The notes under the pieces: generated by a model
The model's database searches: none
What the model was told of the DNA's origin: nothing
What the model saw: the letters and a program-made list of their open reading frames with translations, nothing else
Source: JAEZPW01 sp035629075
Lineage (GTDB): Bacteria > Acidobacteriota > Terriglobia > Terriglobales > Acidobacteriaceae
Reading direction: 5' to 3'
DNA length: 64,000 nucleotides
Assembly: GCA_035629075.1 (NCBI GenBank)
Contig: DASPIK010000095.1
Span: forward strand, 33,003-97,002
Program-made: the position numbers and the translations under genes
In this document: positions 24,748 through 33,758 of the stretch, one piece after another
Numbering within the stretch: position 1 is the first letter of the stretch
Layout of the letters: each line of letters begins with the position of its first letter

Positions 24748-25467
24748 ATGACTCGATTGTGGCGTATTGTGCTGATCAGTTGCCTTGCACTGTCGGCTTC
24801 GGTTTTCGCGACGGCTACGGACGTGAGTTCTGAAGTGACTGCGAACGTGCCTGCACTGGGTGAGTTCCACGAGGTTATCGTTCCGATCTGGCATCAAGCG
24901 TGGCCGACTAAAGATACGGCGATGATGCGCAAGATGGTGCCCGATGTTGAAAAGGGTGTTGCCAAAGTCGCCGCGGCCGAACTGCCGGGAATTCTTCGCG
25001 ACAAAGCCAAAGCATGGCAGGAAAACGTAGCGAAATTCCAGCAGACAGCCACCGAATACAAGGCCGCCGCAGACGCGAAAGACGACGCCAGACTGCTAAA
25101 AGCGGCCGAGAAGCTCCACTCGCAGTTCGAGGTTCTGGTGCGGATCGTAAAGCCTGTACTGAAAGAGCTCGATCAGTTCCACACCGCCCTCTACATGCTC
25201 TACCACTACGAGGCTCCGGAGTACAAGCTGGACAAGATCAAGGCTTCCGTTGCGAAGCTGAACGAGAAGATGGCCGTCCTGAACCAGGCCAAACTGCCAC
25301 AGCGACTCAGCAAGAAACAGTCCGAATTCGAAGCGGCCCGTACCAACCTCTCAAAGTCTCTTGAGACCCTGACCGCAACGCTTGCCACCAATGATGAAAA
25401 GAGAATTAAGGACGCGGTGGAAACGATGCACACGGATTACCAGAACGTCGAGAAGGTGTTCGACTAG
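24748..25467 (+). CDS. Secreted alpha-helical hypothetical protein
   Basis: A 239-residue protein with a signal peptide ending near SVFATATDV, so it is probably periplasmic. The mature part is almost entirely helical and Lys/Ala-rich, with repeated segments such as KAKAWQENVAKFQQTATEYKA, suggestive of a helical bundle; HQAW and DQFH/YHYEAP supply scattered His residues. GGAGACCC precedes the ATG. A strong rho-independent terminator follows at 25517, so it is a single-gene unit. Function unknown. Confidence 0.7.
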   Translation: MTRLWRIVLISCLALSASVFATATDVSSEVTANVPALGEFHEVIVPIWHQAWPTKDTAMMRKMVPDVEKGVAKVAAAELPGILRDKAKAWQENVAKFQQTATEYKAAADAKDDARLLKAAEKLHSQFEVLVRIVKPVLKELDQFHTALYMLYHYEAPEYKLDKIKASVAKLNEKMAVLNQAKLPQRLSKKQSEFEAARTNLSKSLETLTATLATNDEKRIKDAVETMHTDYQNVEKVFD

Positions 25468-25516
25468 GCTGCCCGAACCTGCAGGCAAGTTCTGCGGGGC
25501 ATTAAGTACTGCGCTT

Positions 25517-25557
25517 CCACGTTTGTCGAGTTCGAACCGGCAAACGTGGATTTTTTT
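25517..25557 (+). terminator. Rho-independent terminator
   Basis: A 9-bp stem CCACGTTTG/CAAACGTGG (25517-25525 with 25541-25549) with a 15-base loop is followed by A and seven T residues (25551-25557). It closes the preceding secreted-protein gene. Confidence 0.85.
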
Positions 25558-25720
25558 GCCTTTCGCTGCGTAAACCGCGTGTTAAAGCCGTCGGAATCAC
25601 CTGCCAAAAGAAATTTTGTTGTTTCTCCGGACAGAGTAGGTTCAGAGTTGTCTTTATCTACAGATAGAAAATTCCAAGACATGCGGAAACGCAGATTGCG
25701 CGTTCGAGGACTCCCACATA

Positions 25721-26311
25721 GTGGAAGACGAACCACTCGAATTTCGGTCACCTGTCGCTGAGATCGCTTTATCAAGTCGCGCGATCGCTGTCTCCCAGTC
25801 TGCCAATGCGACCGAACAGCGGGTATCGGAGCTATTCGAGCAGCTAAGGGGAAGGATCTATCGCTACGTTCTGGTCATATCAGGTGTCCCCGAGGAAGCC
25901 GAAGAGGTCACCCAGGAGTCGTTTCTGCGGCTCTACCAGACGCTGCGTCAGGGGACTCGGATCGATGAACCGCAGTTCTGGTTGTTCAGGGTGGCGCACA
26001 ATCTGACTATCAACCGCCAGAGACGCGCGCGTTTCGAGAAGTCCTACGACTTCGCAACCTGGGAGATGATCGCTGAGAATCGCGCCGATCCTTCCCCAAG
26101 CCCTGAGCAAGATGCAATTCAAAGAGAGAAGTACGAAAGCATTCGAAACGGCCTGGCGCGACTGACCGATCAGGAAAACAGGATTCTGCACCTGCGGGCT
26201 GAGGGGTTGCGGTATCGACAGATTGCCGAGGTGCTTGGAATCGGAAAATCAACTGTCGCGGACATACTTCGCGGCGGGATAGACAAACTGAAGGCGCATA
26301 GCAATGCGTAA
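25721..26311 (+). CDS. ECF-family RNA polymerase sigma factor
   Basis: Extracytoplasmic-function sigma factor of 196 residues. Region 2 spans about 38-105 (LFEQLRGRIYRYVL, EEVTQESFLRLYQTL, FWLFRVAHNLTINRQRR) and region 4 about 146-190 (LTDQENRILHLRAEGLRYRQIAEVLGI). The start is GTG 25721, lying in the small inverted repeat CCAC-ATA-GTGG. The last 8 bases overlap the anti-sigma gene, so the two are coupled. It probably activates this cluster in response to an external signal. Confidence 0.92.
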   Translation: MEDEPLEFRSPVAEIALSSRAIAVSQSANATEQRVSELFEQLRGRIYRYVLVISGVPEEAEEVTQESFLRLYQTLRQGTRIDEPQFWLFRVAHNLTINRQRRARFEKSYDFATWEMIAENRADPSPSPEQDAIQREKYESIRNGLARLTDQENRILHLRAEGLRYRQIAEVLGIGKSTVADILRGGIDKLKAHSNA

Positions 26312-28172
26312 CTTATTCCCAAGTGCTTGCCATCTCGACGAGCAGCATGTCAGCAAGGAAATGCTGCTGGAATACCTGGATGGAGAACTAGGTTCCTCAG
26401 CGCGTGACCGCATTGCCGCGCACCTGGACGCCTGCTGGGAATGTCGCATGCTCCACGCCGACATTCAACAAACCATTCGCGATTTCATGCAATTCCGCTC
26501 GCAGGCGCTCTCTGAGGACGTGATAGCAGCGCCACCGCACGAGTGGAGGAACTTCCAAAGACTACTTCGACAACAGGTCGAGGCCGAGGAGTGCCATAAG
26601 CCGTCCTGGGCGGCGCTCAGCCGGGCGGGAGTTTTGATCGATAGCATGCGCCCGGTCCTCGCGCGAGTTGCTGCGGCAGCCGTGGCGATTGCCGTGATCG
26701 CGCTGGCTTTGACTTGGCACGCCCAGCCCCCCGCCCTGCAAGCAACGACGTTGTTGCGGCAATCCATTGCGGCTGAGGAGTTTGCGGCTGCGAAAGTTGT
26801 GGTACACCGCTCGATTTCACTGACCGAGCATGATCCCGGAACTGGACGTGTGATCTCCAGGCGAAGGATCGAATCGTGGCATTCAAAAAATAAGCGCATC
26901 GCCCGTAGGGTTTACGGTACAAATGGTGAACTTCTCGCGGGCGAATGGCTAACGCCGGACGGTGCACGAGTAGTGTACCGCGATGGCAAGATGTGCCCCG
27001 ACTGCCCTCCCCAACACCCATTAGCAAAAAATGAGATCTGGCAGTTAGAGCCAGGCGCAGATGGCTTCTATAAGGTGGTCGCTAACCCGGAGAACATCAC
27101 GGTTGAAGCGACACCTGCGACATACGTATTCAAGTACCAAGACGACCGAAGCGGTAGTCCGAAGCTGCGAAGCGCCAGTTTGATCTTGCGGCGATCTGAC
27201 CTGCATCCCATCCAGCAGACACTCACGGTGGAGCAGAACGGCAAACTGGAAAATTATCGCTTCGTCGAGGCCTCGTTTGAGCGCAAGGCTGTGGATGAGG
27301 TCGAGGCAAGTGTGTTCAACATCGATCAATTCCTGGTCGCGCCACCTGCTGAAATTCACCCCAGCCCCGCGGAAAAACTGGTCGAATTCGCCACGGCTGA
27401 CATGGAAGTCGAAGCCCTTGGGCGGCTCGACGATGTAGATGCGCTGGCACAAAACCAACTGGCTGTGAGCCGTACCCATGACGGAACGCTGCTGGTTGCG
27501 GGAGTGGTGGGAACAGAGGAACGCAAGCAAGAAATCGTGGGCGCCCTTGGTCCATTGGTTCGCAATCCAGCGGTGCAGGTCACGATCTATACACCTGCGG
27601 AAGCCGAGCAGCAGCTTACTGCGCCGTTTGAGCGATTGCAGGTGCAGGAAGTCGAGATTTCGCCAGCAGCCGGCCATGGCAATCCAGATATTCGTCATTT
27701 CCTTGCCGGCCAATGGTCCGGATCGAAGCTAGACGAGGAAGTGCAGCGCTTTTCTTACCGTGTGTATAACCATCTGGCCGAAGCTCAACTACATGCGCTG
27801 GTCTTGAGACACGTAGTCGAGTCCTTGTCCGAATCTGAATATCACGCCATGACCCCTGAAGCACAGCGGAAGTGGCGATACCTCGTGAGAAAACACGGAC
27901 TGGAAGTACAACGCGAGATCAGGGGCGTGATGGACAGCTTGTCTCCAATCGTCGGCCCCGTCGTGGCGGAGCCTGCGCCAGTGCACGTGAACGTACGGAG
28001 CGCTGCCCTGCAAATGTCCAGACTGGCGTCGTCTGCTGACAGCGTCATCTGGCAAGCCTTGGCCTCTCCTAACGAGGGGACATCCGCCGCGTTGAAAGAC
28101 CCCAAGTTATGGAGATCACTCCAGACCTTGGAGCAACTCACGAAGAACATTCTTGACGAAGTAAATCCGTAG
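26304..28172 (+). CDS. Zinc-finger anti-sigma factor with very large extracytoplasmic domain
   Basis: Putative membrane-bound inhibitor of the upstream sigma factor, 622 residues. The cytoplasmic part has the ZAS motif HLDACWEC (His40, Cys44, Cys47). One span lies at about 119-139. The roughly 480-residue extracytoplasmic part is far longer than in usual anti-sigma proteins. It contains a CPDC motif at 231-234, a beta-rich segment (about 150-360) and a BON-like segment VSRTHDGTLLVAGVVG near 390-440, then a helical C-terminus. It overlaps the sigma gene by 8 bp and is followed after 34 bases by a TonB-dependent receptor, suggesting that receptor or ligand state is sensed directly. Confidence 0.82.
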   Translation: MRNLFPSACHLDEQHVSKEMLLEYLDGELGSSARDRIAAHLDACWECRMLHADIQQTIRDFMQFRSQALSEDVIAAPPHEWRNFQRLLRQQVEAEECHKPSWAALSRAGVLIDSMRPVLARVAAAAVAIAVIALALTWHAQPPALQATTLLRQSIAAEEFAAAKVVVHRSISLTEHDPGTGRVISRRRIESWHSKNKRIARRVYGTNGELLAGEWLTPDGARVVYRDGKMCPDCPPQHPLAKNEIWQLEPGADGFYKVVANPENITVEATPATYVFKYQDDRSGSPKLRSASLILRRSDLHPIQQTLTVEQNGKLENYRFVEASFERKAVDEVEASVFNIDQFLVAPPAEIHPSPAEKLVEFATADMEVEALGRLDDVDALAQNQLAVSRTHDGTLLVAGVVGTEERKQEIVGALGPLVRNPAVQVTIYTPAEAEQQLTAPFERLQVQEVEISPAAGHGNPDIRHFLAGQWSGSKLDEEVQRFSYRVYNHLAEAQLHALVLRHVVESLSESEYHAMTPEAQRKWRYLVRKHGLEVQREIRGVMDSLSPIVGPVVAEPAPVHVNVRSAALQMSRLASSADSVIWQALASPNEGTSAALKDPKLWRSLQTLEQLTKNILDEVNP

Positions 28173-28206
28173 TACTTAGGCAAAAACTGAGGGGGGCGCA
28201 GTCCAC

Positions 28207-31200
28207 ATGAAATCAGGCAGGCTGCAATACTTGTATTCTTTTATAACAGCTGTCCTGCTGGCCATCGCTGCAACCGTTTTCTCCCCGGTAAGTTACGGGC
28301 AGAGCACGGCAGCTACGATCACGGGCACGGTGCTGGATCAAACCGGCGCCGCGGTTCCGGACGTGAAGATAGCCTTAACCAACATCAACACAGGTTTCCG
28401 ACGCCAGGTCGAAACCAACGATCAAGGCTATTTCGTCCTGCCGCAATTGCAGCCGGGCCAGTACAAACTCCAGGCATTCCGTGAAGGTTTTGCACTGGTC
28501 GACATTCCAGATATCACGCTCAACGCCAGTGACCGCCGCGATCTTCAAATCAAGCTGAAAGTTTCGACAGCGTCCGAGAGCGTGACCATCAGCGCCAGCG
28601 CGATTACGGTGAACACTTCGGACGGCACAGTGTCTACCGTGGTCGATCGTCAATTCGTAGAGAGACTTCCACTTAACGGTCGAAGCTTTCAGCCGCTCAT
28701 TCTGCTGACCCCTGGCGTGGTGCAGACGCCATCAAACGGCGGCAATGTAGGCCAGTTCAGCGTGAATGGCCAGAGGAGCAACTCCAATTACTTTCAGATT
28801 GATGGAGTGAGTGCGAATGCCGGCGTTGTCACCTTCGCCGGCGGCGGTGCCTCGACGGCCATCGGTCAGCAGATGGCGGGAGCAACGCCAGGCGTAACCG
28901 CTTTCGGCAGCACCGGCAGCATGGTTTCCGTCGATGCATTGGAAGAGTTCAAGATCCAGACGTCCACCTACTCCGCCCAGTTCGGGCGACAGCCCGGAGC
29001 GCAGGTGCAGATGGTTACGCGATCTGGCACGAACACGCTCCACGGCACGGTATTCAATTATTTCCGTAACGACATTTTTGATGCGCGCGACTATTTCAAT
29101 CCAAAGCCTGACCGGCAGGCACCGCTGCGAATGAACGATTTCGGCGGCACGCTTAGCGGACCGATACTAAGGAACAGCACGTTTTTCTTCTTCTCGTACG
29201 AAGGCTTGCGCCTGCGAGAACCGGACAATGATACTTGGTATGTTCCTTCCCTGCAGATGCGTAACAGTGCAAACCCGGCATTCAAGGAACTATTGAACGC
29301 TTTCCCGCTTCCGACGGGACCGGAAGTGTCACCAGGTTGGGCACCCTTCGTGACCCCATACTCGAACCCGATGACGATGAATTCGTACAGTCTTCGTCTT
29401 GATCACTCGATCGGGAGCAAAGTGACGCTGTTCGGCAGGTACAGCGAGACACCGTCTGAAAGCATGACCCGCAGGCTTTCGGTGCTCACGGGCGACAAAG
29501 ACATGAGCCGATCAGTGACTTTAGGCGCCACTGCTACGCTGACCTCAAGGCTGAGCAATGAGTTTAGGGTCAATTACACGAAATCTCGCGGCCAGTCGCA
29601 TCGCTCTCTCGACGATTTTGGCGGCGCCGTCCCGGTGGACGAGTCAGTGCTTCTATGGGGCAACACCGGACCTGGCACGAGGATGGGAACGTTCACTTAC
29701 AGCATTCCTGGCGCAACTGCTGCCTCGATAACCGCCGGCGATTTTGTTGATTTGCACCAGCGGCAGTTGAACATTGTCGACAACGTGGCTTGGGCCAAAG
29801 GCACTCACCAGCTAAAGTTCGGTGTCGACTATCGGCGTCTCGCTCCCACGTATGGTCCGTTCGCGTATTCCGGGACCGTCACTGTTAGGACCGCTTCGTA
29901 TCTGACTGGAACCACCGCATACGTCAACAATGTGAATATAAGTTCCAAGCGTGAAGCTCGACCGCGGTTCCAGAACCTGTCTCTTTATGCGCAGGACACC
30001 TGGAAGGTCACCCCGCGTTTCACGCTCGACTACGGAGTGAGGTGGGAACTGAATCCACCACCCGAAGAGGCAACTGGAATAGTTCCCCCGGTCATAGAGG
30101 GGATCACCGGCGACTTGGCTTCGGGATTCGATACGACCCAAGCACGAATCGATCCGAACGCCACCTCTCTCTACAAGACCTTCTACAGGGCGTTCGCGCC
30201 TAGAGTCGGGGCTGCCTACCAGTTGAACCAGGACAGCGGACGGGAAACCGTGCTGCGCGGTGGTTTCGGCGTGTTTTATGATCTCGGTAGCGGCCAAAGC
30301 CTGAACGGATTTACCAGCACGTACCCGTTCAGTTCGCTAAAAAATATCACTACCAGGACTGCGTTTCCGCTTTCCGCTGAGCTATCCGCTTCCAATCCTT
30401 TGCCACAACAGCCATGGACACCGACAACCATGTCCAACTTTTTCCTGGTCGATTCGAACCTGAAGCTGCCCTATACGCTTCAGTGGAACGTAGCGGTCGA
30501 ACAGTCGCTGGGAAATGAGCAAACGATCAGCGTCTCGTATGTCGGCTCGGCCGGACGCAAACTTCTAACCAGAGCTAATCTGAATGGGAAACGAGACAGC
30601 ACCGAGACTCGGCCTAACCCGGCGTTCGCGGCGCTGATTCTGGCCACTAACGGACCGACTTCGGATTACCACTCAATGCAGGTGAAGTATCACCGTCGCC
30701 TCTCGCACGGTCTTCAGGCGTTGGTGAACTACACATGGTCGCATTCGATTGATACCGTTTCGGACGAAATAAACTACGGCAGCCTGCTGCGGGCGAGTTC
30801 CGATTTCGACGCGCGGCACAATTTGTCCGCTGCGCTTACGTATGAACTGCCGACGCTAGTAGATACGGGCTCAATGAGCGAGCCATTTTCCAAAGCTCTA
30901 AAGAGCGTCGTGAACGGCTGGTGGATCGATAGCACGTTGTACGCTCAGTCCGGTGCGCCATTCGAAGTCACGGCCGGAAGCATGACCCTGGATGACGGAA
31001 GTTATGTCACCGTCCGTCCCGACCGCGTTGAAGGTCAGCCTTTCTGGATAAGCGACCCGGGCGTTGCGGGAGGTCAGCGACTCAACCCAGCCGCGTTCCT
31101 GTTGCCTGAAAAAAATGCGGAGGAGGAGTTCTTACGGCAAGGGACGCTGGGTCGCAACGTAATAATGACCCCATTCGTGTGGGAGACAGCCGTCTCGCTC

Positions 31201-31464
31201 GGCAGACGTTTCAGCCTCAACGAGAGATGGAAGCTGCAATTCAAGGCTGACATCTTCAACCCGCTCAACCACCCGGCATTCGGGTCCCGCGATTCATCTC
31301 TGGCAAGTTGCGCTGGGACCGCGAGGACTTGCACCGCCATGTTGAACGATAGAACTCTCGGCGTGCCAGACAGGACCATGGCTGACGGCTTGGGCATGCT
31401 CGCCAAGCAGTTCCAGATGGGTGGAAATCGCTCTGTACAGTTCTCTTTAAAGCTTTCCTTCTAA
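28207..31464 (+). CDS. Oar-like TonB-dependent outer-membrane receptor
   Basis: Outer-membrane transporter or receptor of 1085 residues. A signal peptide ends near VSYGQ. Residues about 33-115 form a carboxypeptidase-regulatory-like domain (TITGTVLDQTGAAVPDVKIAL). The plug contains VVDRQFVERLPLNGRSFQ, the form typical of Acidobacteria Oar-type receptors, followed by FKIQTSTYSAQFGR and a long beta barrel ending in Phe (FSLKLSF). No TonB box or SusD partner is evident. It lies between the anti-sigma gene and a dipeptidyl-peptidase gene, which points to peptide uptake; the substrate is inferred only from context. Confidence 0.9.
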   Translation: MKSGRLQYLYSFITAVLLAIAATVFSPVSYGQSTAATITGTVLDQTGAAVPDVKIALTNINTGFRRQVETNDQGYFVLPQLQPGQYKLQAFREGFALVDIPDITLNASDRRDLQIKLKVSTASESVTISASAITVNTSDGTVSTVVDRQFVERLPLNGRSFQPLILLTPGVVQTPSNGGNVGQFSVNGQRSNSNYFQIDGVSANAGVVTFAGGGASTAIGQQMAGATPGVTAFGSTGSMVSVDALEEFKIQTSTYSAQFGRQPGAQVQMVTRSGTNTLHGTVFNYFRNDIFDARDYFNPKPDRQAPLRMNDFGGTLSGPILRNSTFFFFSYEGLRLREPDNDTWYVPSLQMRNSANPAFKELLNAFPLPTGPEVSPGWAPFVTPYSNPMTMNSYSLRLDHSIGSKVTLFGRYSETPSESMTRRLSVLTGDKDMSRSVTLGATATLTSRLSNEFRVNYTKSRGQSHRSLDDFGGAVPVDESVLLWGNTGPGTRMGTFTYSIPGATAASITAGDFVDLHQRQLNIVDNVAWAKGTHQLKFGVDYRRLAPTYGPFAYSGTVTVRTASYLTGTTAYVNNVNISSKREARPRFQNLSLYAQDTWKVTPRFTLDYGVRWELNPPPEEATGIVPPVIEGITGDLASGFDTTQARIDPNATSLYKTFYRAFAPRVGAAYQLNQDSGRETVLRGGFGVFYDLGSGQSLNGFTSTYPFSSLKNITTRTAFPLSAELSASNPLPQQPWTPTTMSNFFLVDSNLKLPYTLQWNVAVEQSLGNEQTISVSYVGSAGRKLLTRANLNGKRDSTETRPNPAFAALILATNGPTSDYHSMQVKYHRRLSHGLQALVNYTWSHSIDTVSDEINYGSLLRASSDFDARHNLSAALTYELPTLVDTGSMSEPFSKALKSVVNGWWIDSTLYAQSGAPFEVTAGSMTLDDGSYVTVRPDRVEGQPFWISDPGVAGGQRLNPAAFLLPEKNAEEEFLRQGTLGRNVIMTPFVWETAVSLGRRFSLNERWKLQFKADIFNPLNHPAFGSRDSSLASCAGTARTCTAMLNDRTLGVPDRTMADGLGMLAKQFQMGGNRSVQFSLKLSF

Positions 31465-31479
31465 GTCGAACATCGCGAA

Positions 31480-31513
31480 GGTCGTGCTGCGTAGAAGTTT
31501 ACGCAGCACGACC
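31480..31513 (+). terminator. Perfect 14-bp hairpin between receptor and S46 peptidase genes
   Basis: GGTCGTGCTGCGTA (31480-31493) pairs perfectly with TACGCAGCACGACC (31500-31513) around a 6-base loop, 15 bases after the receptor stop. No T-run follows. It may partly terminate transcription or protect the receptor mRNA and so set the ratio of receptor to downstream protease. Confidence 0.55.
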
Positions 31514-31563
31514 CCTCGCAACGCGTTCGGCGCATCGGTCCCAAGTAATCACGGAAAAGAGAA

Positions 31564-33705
31564 ATGACCAAAATAACGAAATCATTCCTACTGTTGTGTG
31601 TTCTGGTCGCAGCCTTGGCGACCCTGGCCACTGCCGACGACGGAGTGTGGCCGTTCAATGCCATCCCTAAGGACAAGATCAAGGCACGTTATGGATTCGA
31701 ACCGAGTGACGAATGGCTCGACCACGTGCGCACGGCAACGGTGAGGTTCAGTGGCGCGACCGGCTCTTTTGTGTCCCCCGACGGTCTAGTGATGACCAAC
31801 CATCATGTCGCGTCAAGTTGCATTCACGATGTGTCGACCGACAGTAGGGATTACATGAAGGCCGGTTTTTACGCAAGTACTCGGGCCGAAGAAGTGAAAT
31901 GTCCCAAGATGTCGGTCAGAGTGCTGCAGTCAATCGAGGACATCACCCCGAAAGTGAAAGCCGCGATCACTCCGGAGATGCCCCAAGCGAATGTGGCTCG
32001 CGCGGAAGAGAAGGCCGCCGCGACTCTCGCGAAAGAATGCCAAAGCACGAGCCAACTCTCATGCGACGCCCTCCCCTTCTACTCCGGCGCCAAGTATTTT
32101 CTGTACAAGTACAAGACTTATGACGATGTCCGCCTGGTGTTCGCACCTGAGACAGCGATTGCCTTCTTTGGCGGGGATCCGGACAACTTCGAATATCCGA
32201 GATATGCGTTCGACGTAACGTTCCTGCGAGTGTACGAGGCCGAGAAGCCCCTCCGTTCGGAAAGCTATTTCAAGTGGTCCAAAGCCGGTGCAAAAGACGG
32301 GCAGTTGGTCTTCGTGCCTGGACATCCCGGCAGCTCGGCTCGGCTCGACACGGTGGCACGTCTCGAATTCATGCGCGACTTCGAGTACCCGTTGCAGCTC
32401 GACCGTCAGAAGCGCTTCGTCGAGAACACCATCAAGCGCAGTGCTAGTTCTGAGGAAACTCGACGCAAACTAGAAGAGTCTCTTTTTGCCTCGCAGAACA
32501 CACTAAAGGCGACGAAGGGGTTCTACTCAGGCTTACTCGATAAGGAGTTGATGACTGCGAAGGCGGAGCAAGAGAATCGATTGCGCCAAGCGGTCCTCTC
32601 CGATCCGAAACTGAAGACGCAGTTCGGAGACCCGTGGAAGGACATCGCCGATCACTACAAAGCAATGCGGGAGGGGAATCTTTACCTTCACCGTCAGTTC
32701 TTCCCCGATCCGCTGCCTGCAGCTACTGAGCGAAGAGGTCCCGGAAGCATAGCAGGCGTGCTGCCAGGAATGTTGCCTGCGCTTGCTCGCTATCTAGTGC
32801 TCGCCCCCATCGTAAAGGCACAACCGGAGAGCGAACGTGATCCGGGCATGTCCGATGAGTCGATACGAAAGCACCTCTTCAGCACCGTTCGGGACACGAA
32901 GAAATCGGACGTGGAGATGCTTACCGCGTCGCTGGCGCAGATGGCGAAGTCGTTGAAGGACGCGCCGATCGTCGCCCGGATGTTGAATGGGAGATCGCCA
33001 GAACAAGCCGCAAGAGAGTGGATCGAGAACACCCAAGTAGGCAACGCAGAGTTCCGAAAGCAACTTTACGAGGGCGGCAAGGACGCTGTTGAGAAGAGCA
33101 CTGACCCACTCATCGTTGCCATGCGCCTGCAAGTGGAAGAGGCGTTGCGCGTAAAGAAAGAATGGACGATGAAAGTCGCGCCGTTAGCCGGTCCCGCGCA
33201 AGCGGCCAGAACCAAAATAGCGTTGGCTCGCTTCGCAGTGGAAGGTCTTAAGTCTTGTCCTGATGCCAACCTGACGCTTCGACTCAGCTACGGTGCCGTG
33301 AAGGGGTATTTGGAAGATGGACGCGGCACGGCTCCCAAAGGAACAAAGTTGGCGCCGTTTACCACCATTGCTCAAGCCTATGAGATCGCGGCCAAGCACG
33401 GTAACAAGAACAATTACGTTCTGCCTGATAGCTGGCTCAAGGCCAAGAACAAGGTAAATCCCAAAGTGCCGTTCAACCTGATTTCAACGAACGACATCAT
33501 GCCGGGCAATTCCGGGAGCCCTTTGATCAACCAGAATGCCGAGATTGTCGGACTCATTTTCGACGGGAACATACAAGGTTTGCCAGGCCGTTTCCAGTTC
33601 GTTGAGCGATACAACCGGGCCGTTTCGGTAGATTCGCGGGCCATTACAGAGGCACTCCGTAACATTTACGGCGCAACAGCGCTTGCCGAGGAATTGGCAA
33701 AGTAG
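31564..33705 (+). CDS. S46 family dipeptidyl-peptidase (DPP7-like)
   Basis: Exported serine peptidase of 713 residues that removes N-terminal dipeptides. A signal peptide ends near LATLATADD. The chymotrypsin-fold triad is visible: His in VMTNHHVAS (His80/His81), Asp217 in YAFDVTFLRVY, and Ser650 in MPGNSGSPLIN. Position +18 from the catalytic Ser is Gly668 (LIFDGN); this position is Gly in DPP7 and Arg in DPP11, so preference for hydrophobic rather than acidic P1 residues is expected. GGAAAAGAG precedes the ATG. It belongs to the receptor/protease cluster and would feed dipeptides to the cell. Confidence 0.93.
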   Translation: MTKITKSFLLLCVLVAALATLATADDGVWPFNAIPKDKIKARYGFEPSDEWLDHVRTATVRFSGATGSFVSPDGLVMTNHHVASSCIHDVSTDSRDYMKAGFYASTRAEEVKCPKMSVRVLQSIEDITPKVKAAITPEMPQANVARAEEKAAATLAKECQSTSQLSCDALPFYSGAKYFLYKYKTYDDVRLVFAPETAIAFFGGDPDNFEYPRYAFDVTFLRVYEAEKPLRSESYFKWSKAGAKDGQLVFVPGHPGSSARLDTVARLEFMRDFEYPLQLDRQKRFVENTIKRSASSEETRRKLEESLFASQNTLKATKGFYSGLLDKELMTAKAEQENRLRQAVLSDPKLKTQFGDPWKDIADHYKAMREGNLYLHRQFFPDPLPAATERRGPGSIAGVLPGMLPALARYLVLAPIVKAQPESERDPGMSDESIRKHLFSTVRDTKKSDVEMLTASLAQMAKSLKDAPIVARMLNGRSPEQAAREWIENTQVGNAEFRKQLYEGGKDAVEKSTDPLIVAMRLQVEEALRVKKEWTMKVAPLAGPAQAARTKIALARFAVEGLKSCPDANLTLRLSYGAVKGYLEDGRGTAPKGTKLAPFTTIAQAYEIAAKHGNKNNYVLPDSWLKAKNKVNPKVPFNLISTNDIMPGNSGSPLINQNAEIVGLIFDGNIQGLPGRFQFVERYNRAVSVDSRAITEALRNIYGATALAEELAK

Positions 33706-33758
33706 CAGCTAAAACGCGCAGTAGCAACCTACGCTGTCTTCATAATCAGAGGTGATGC

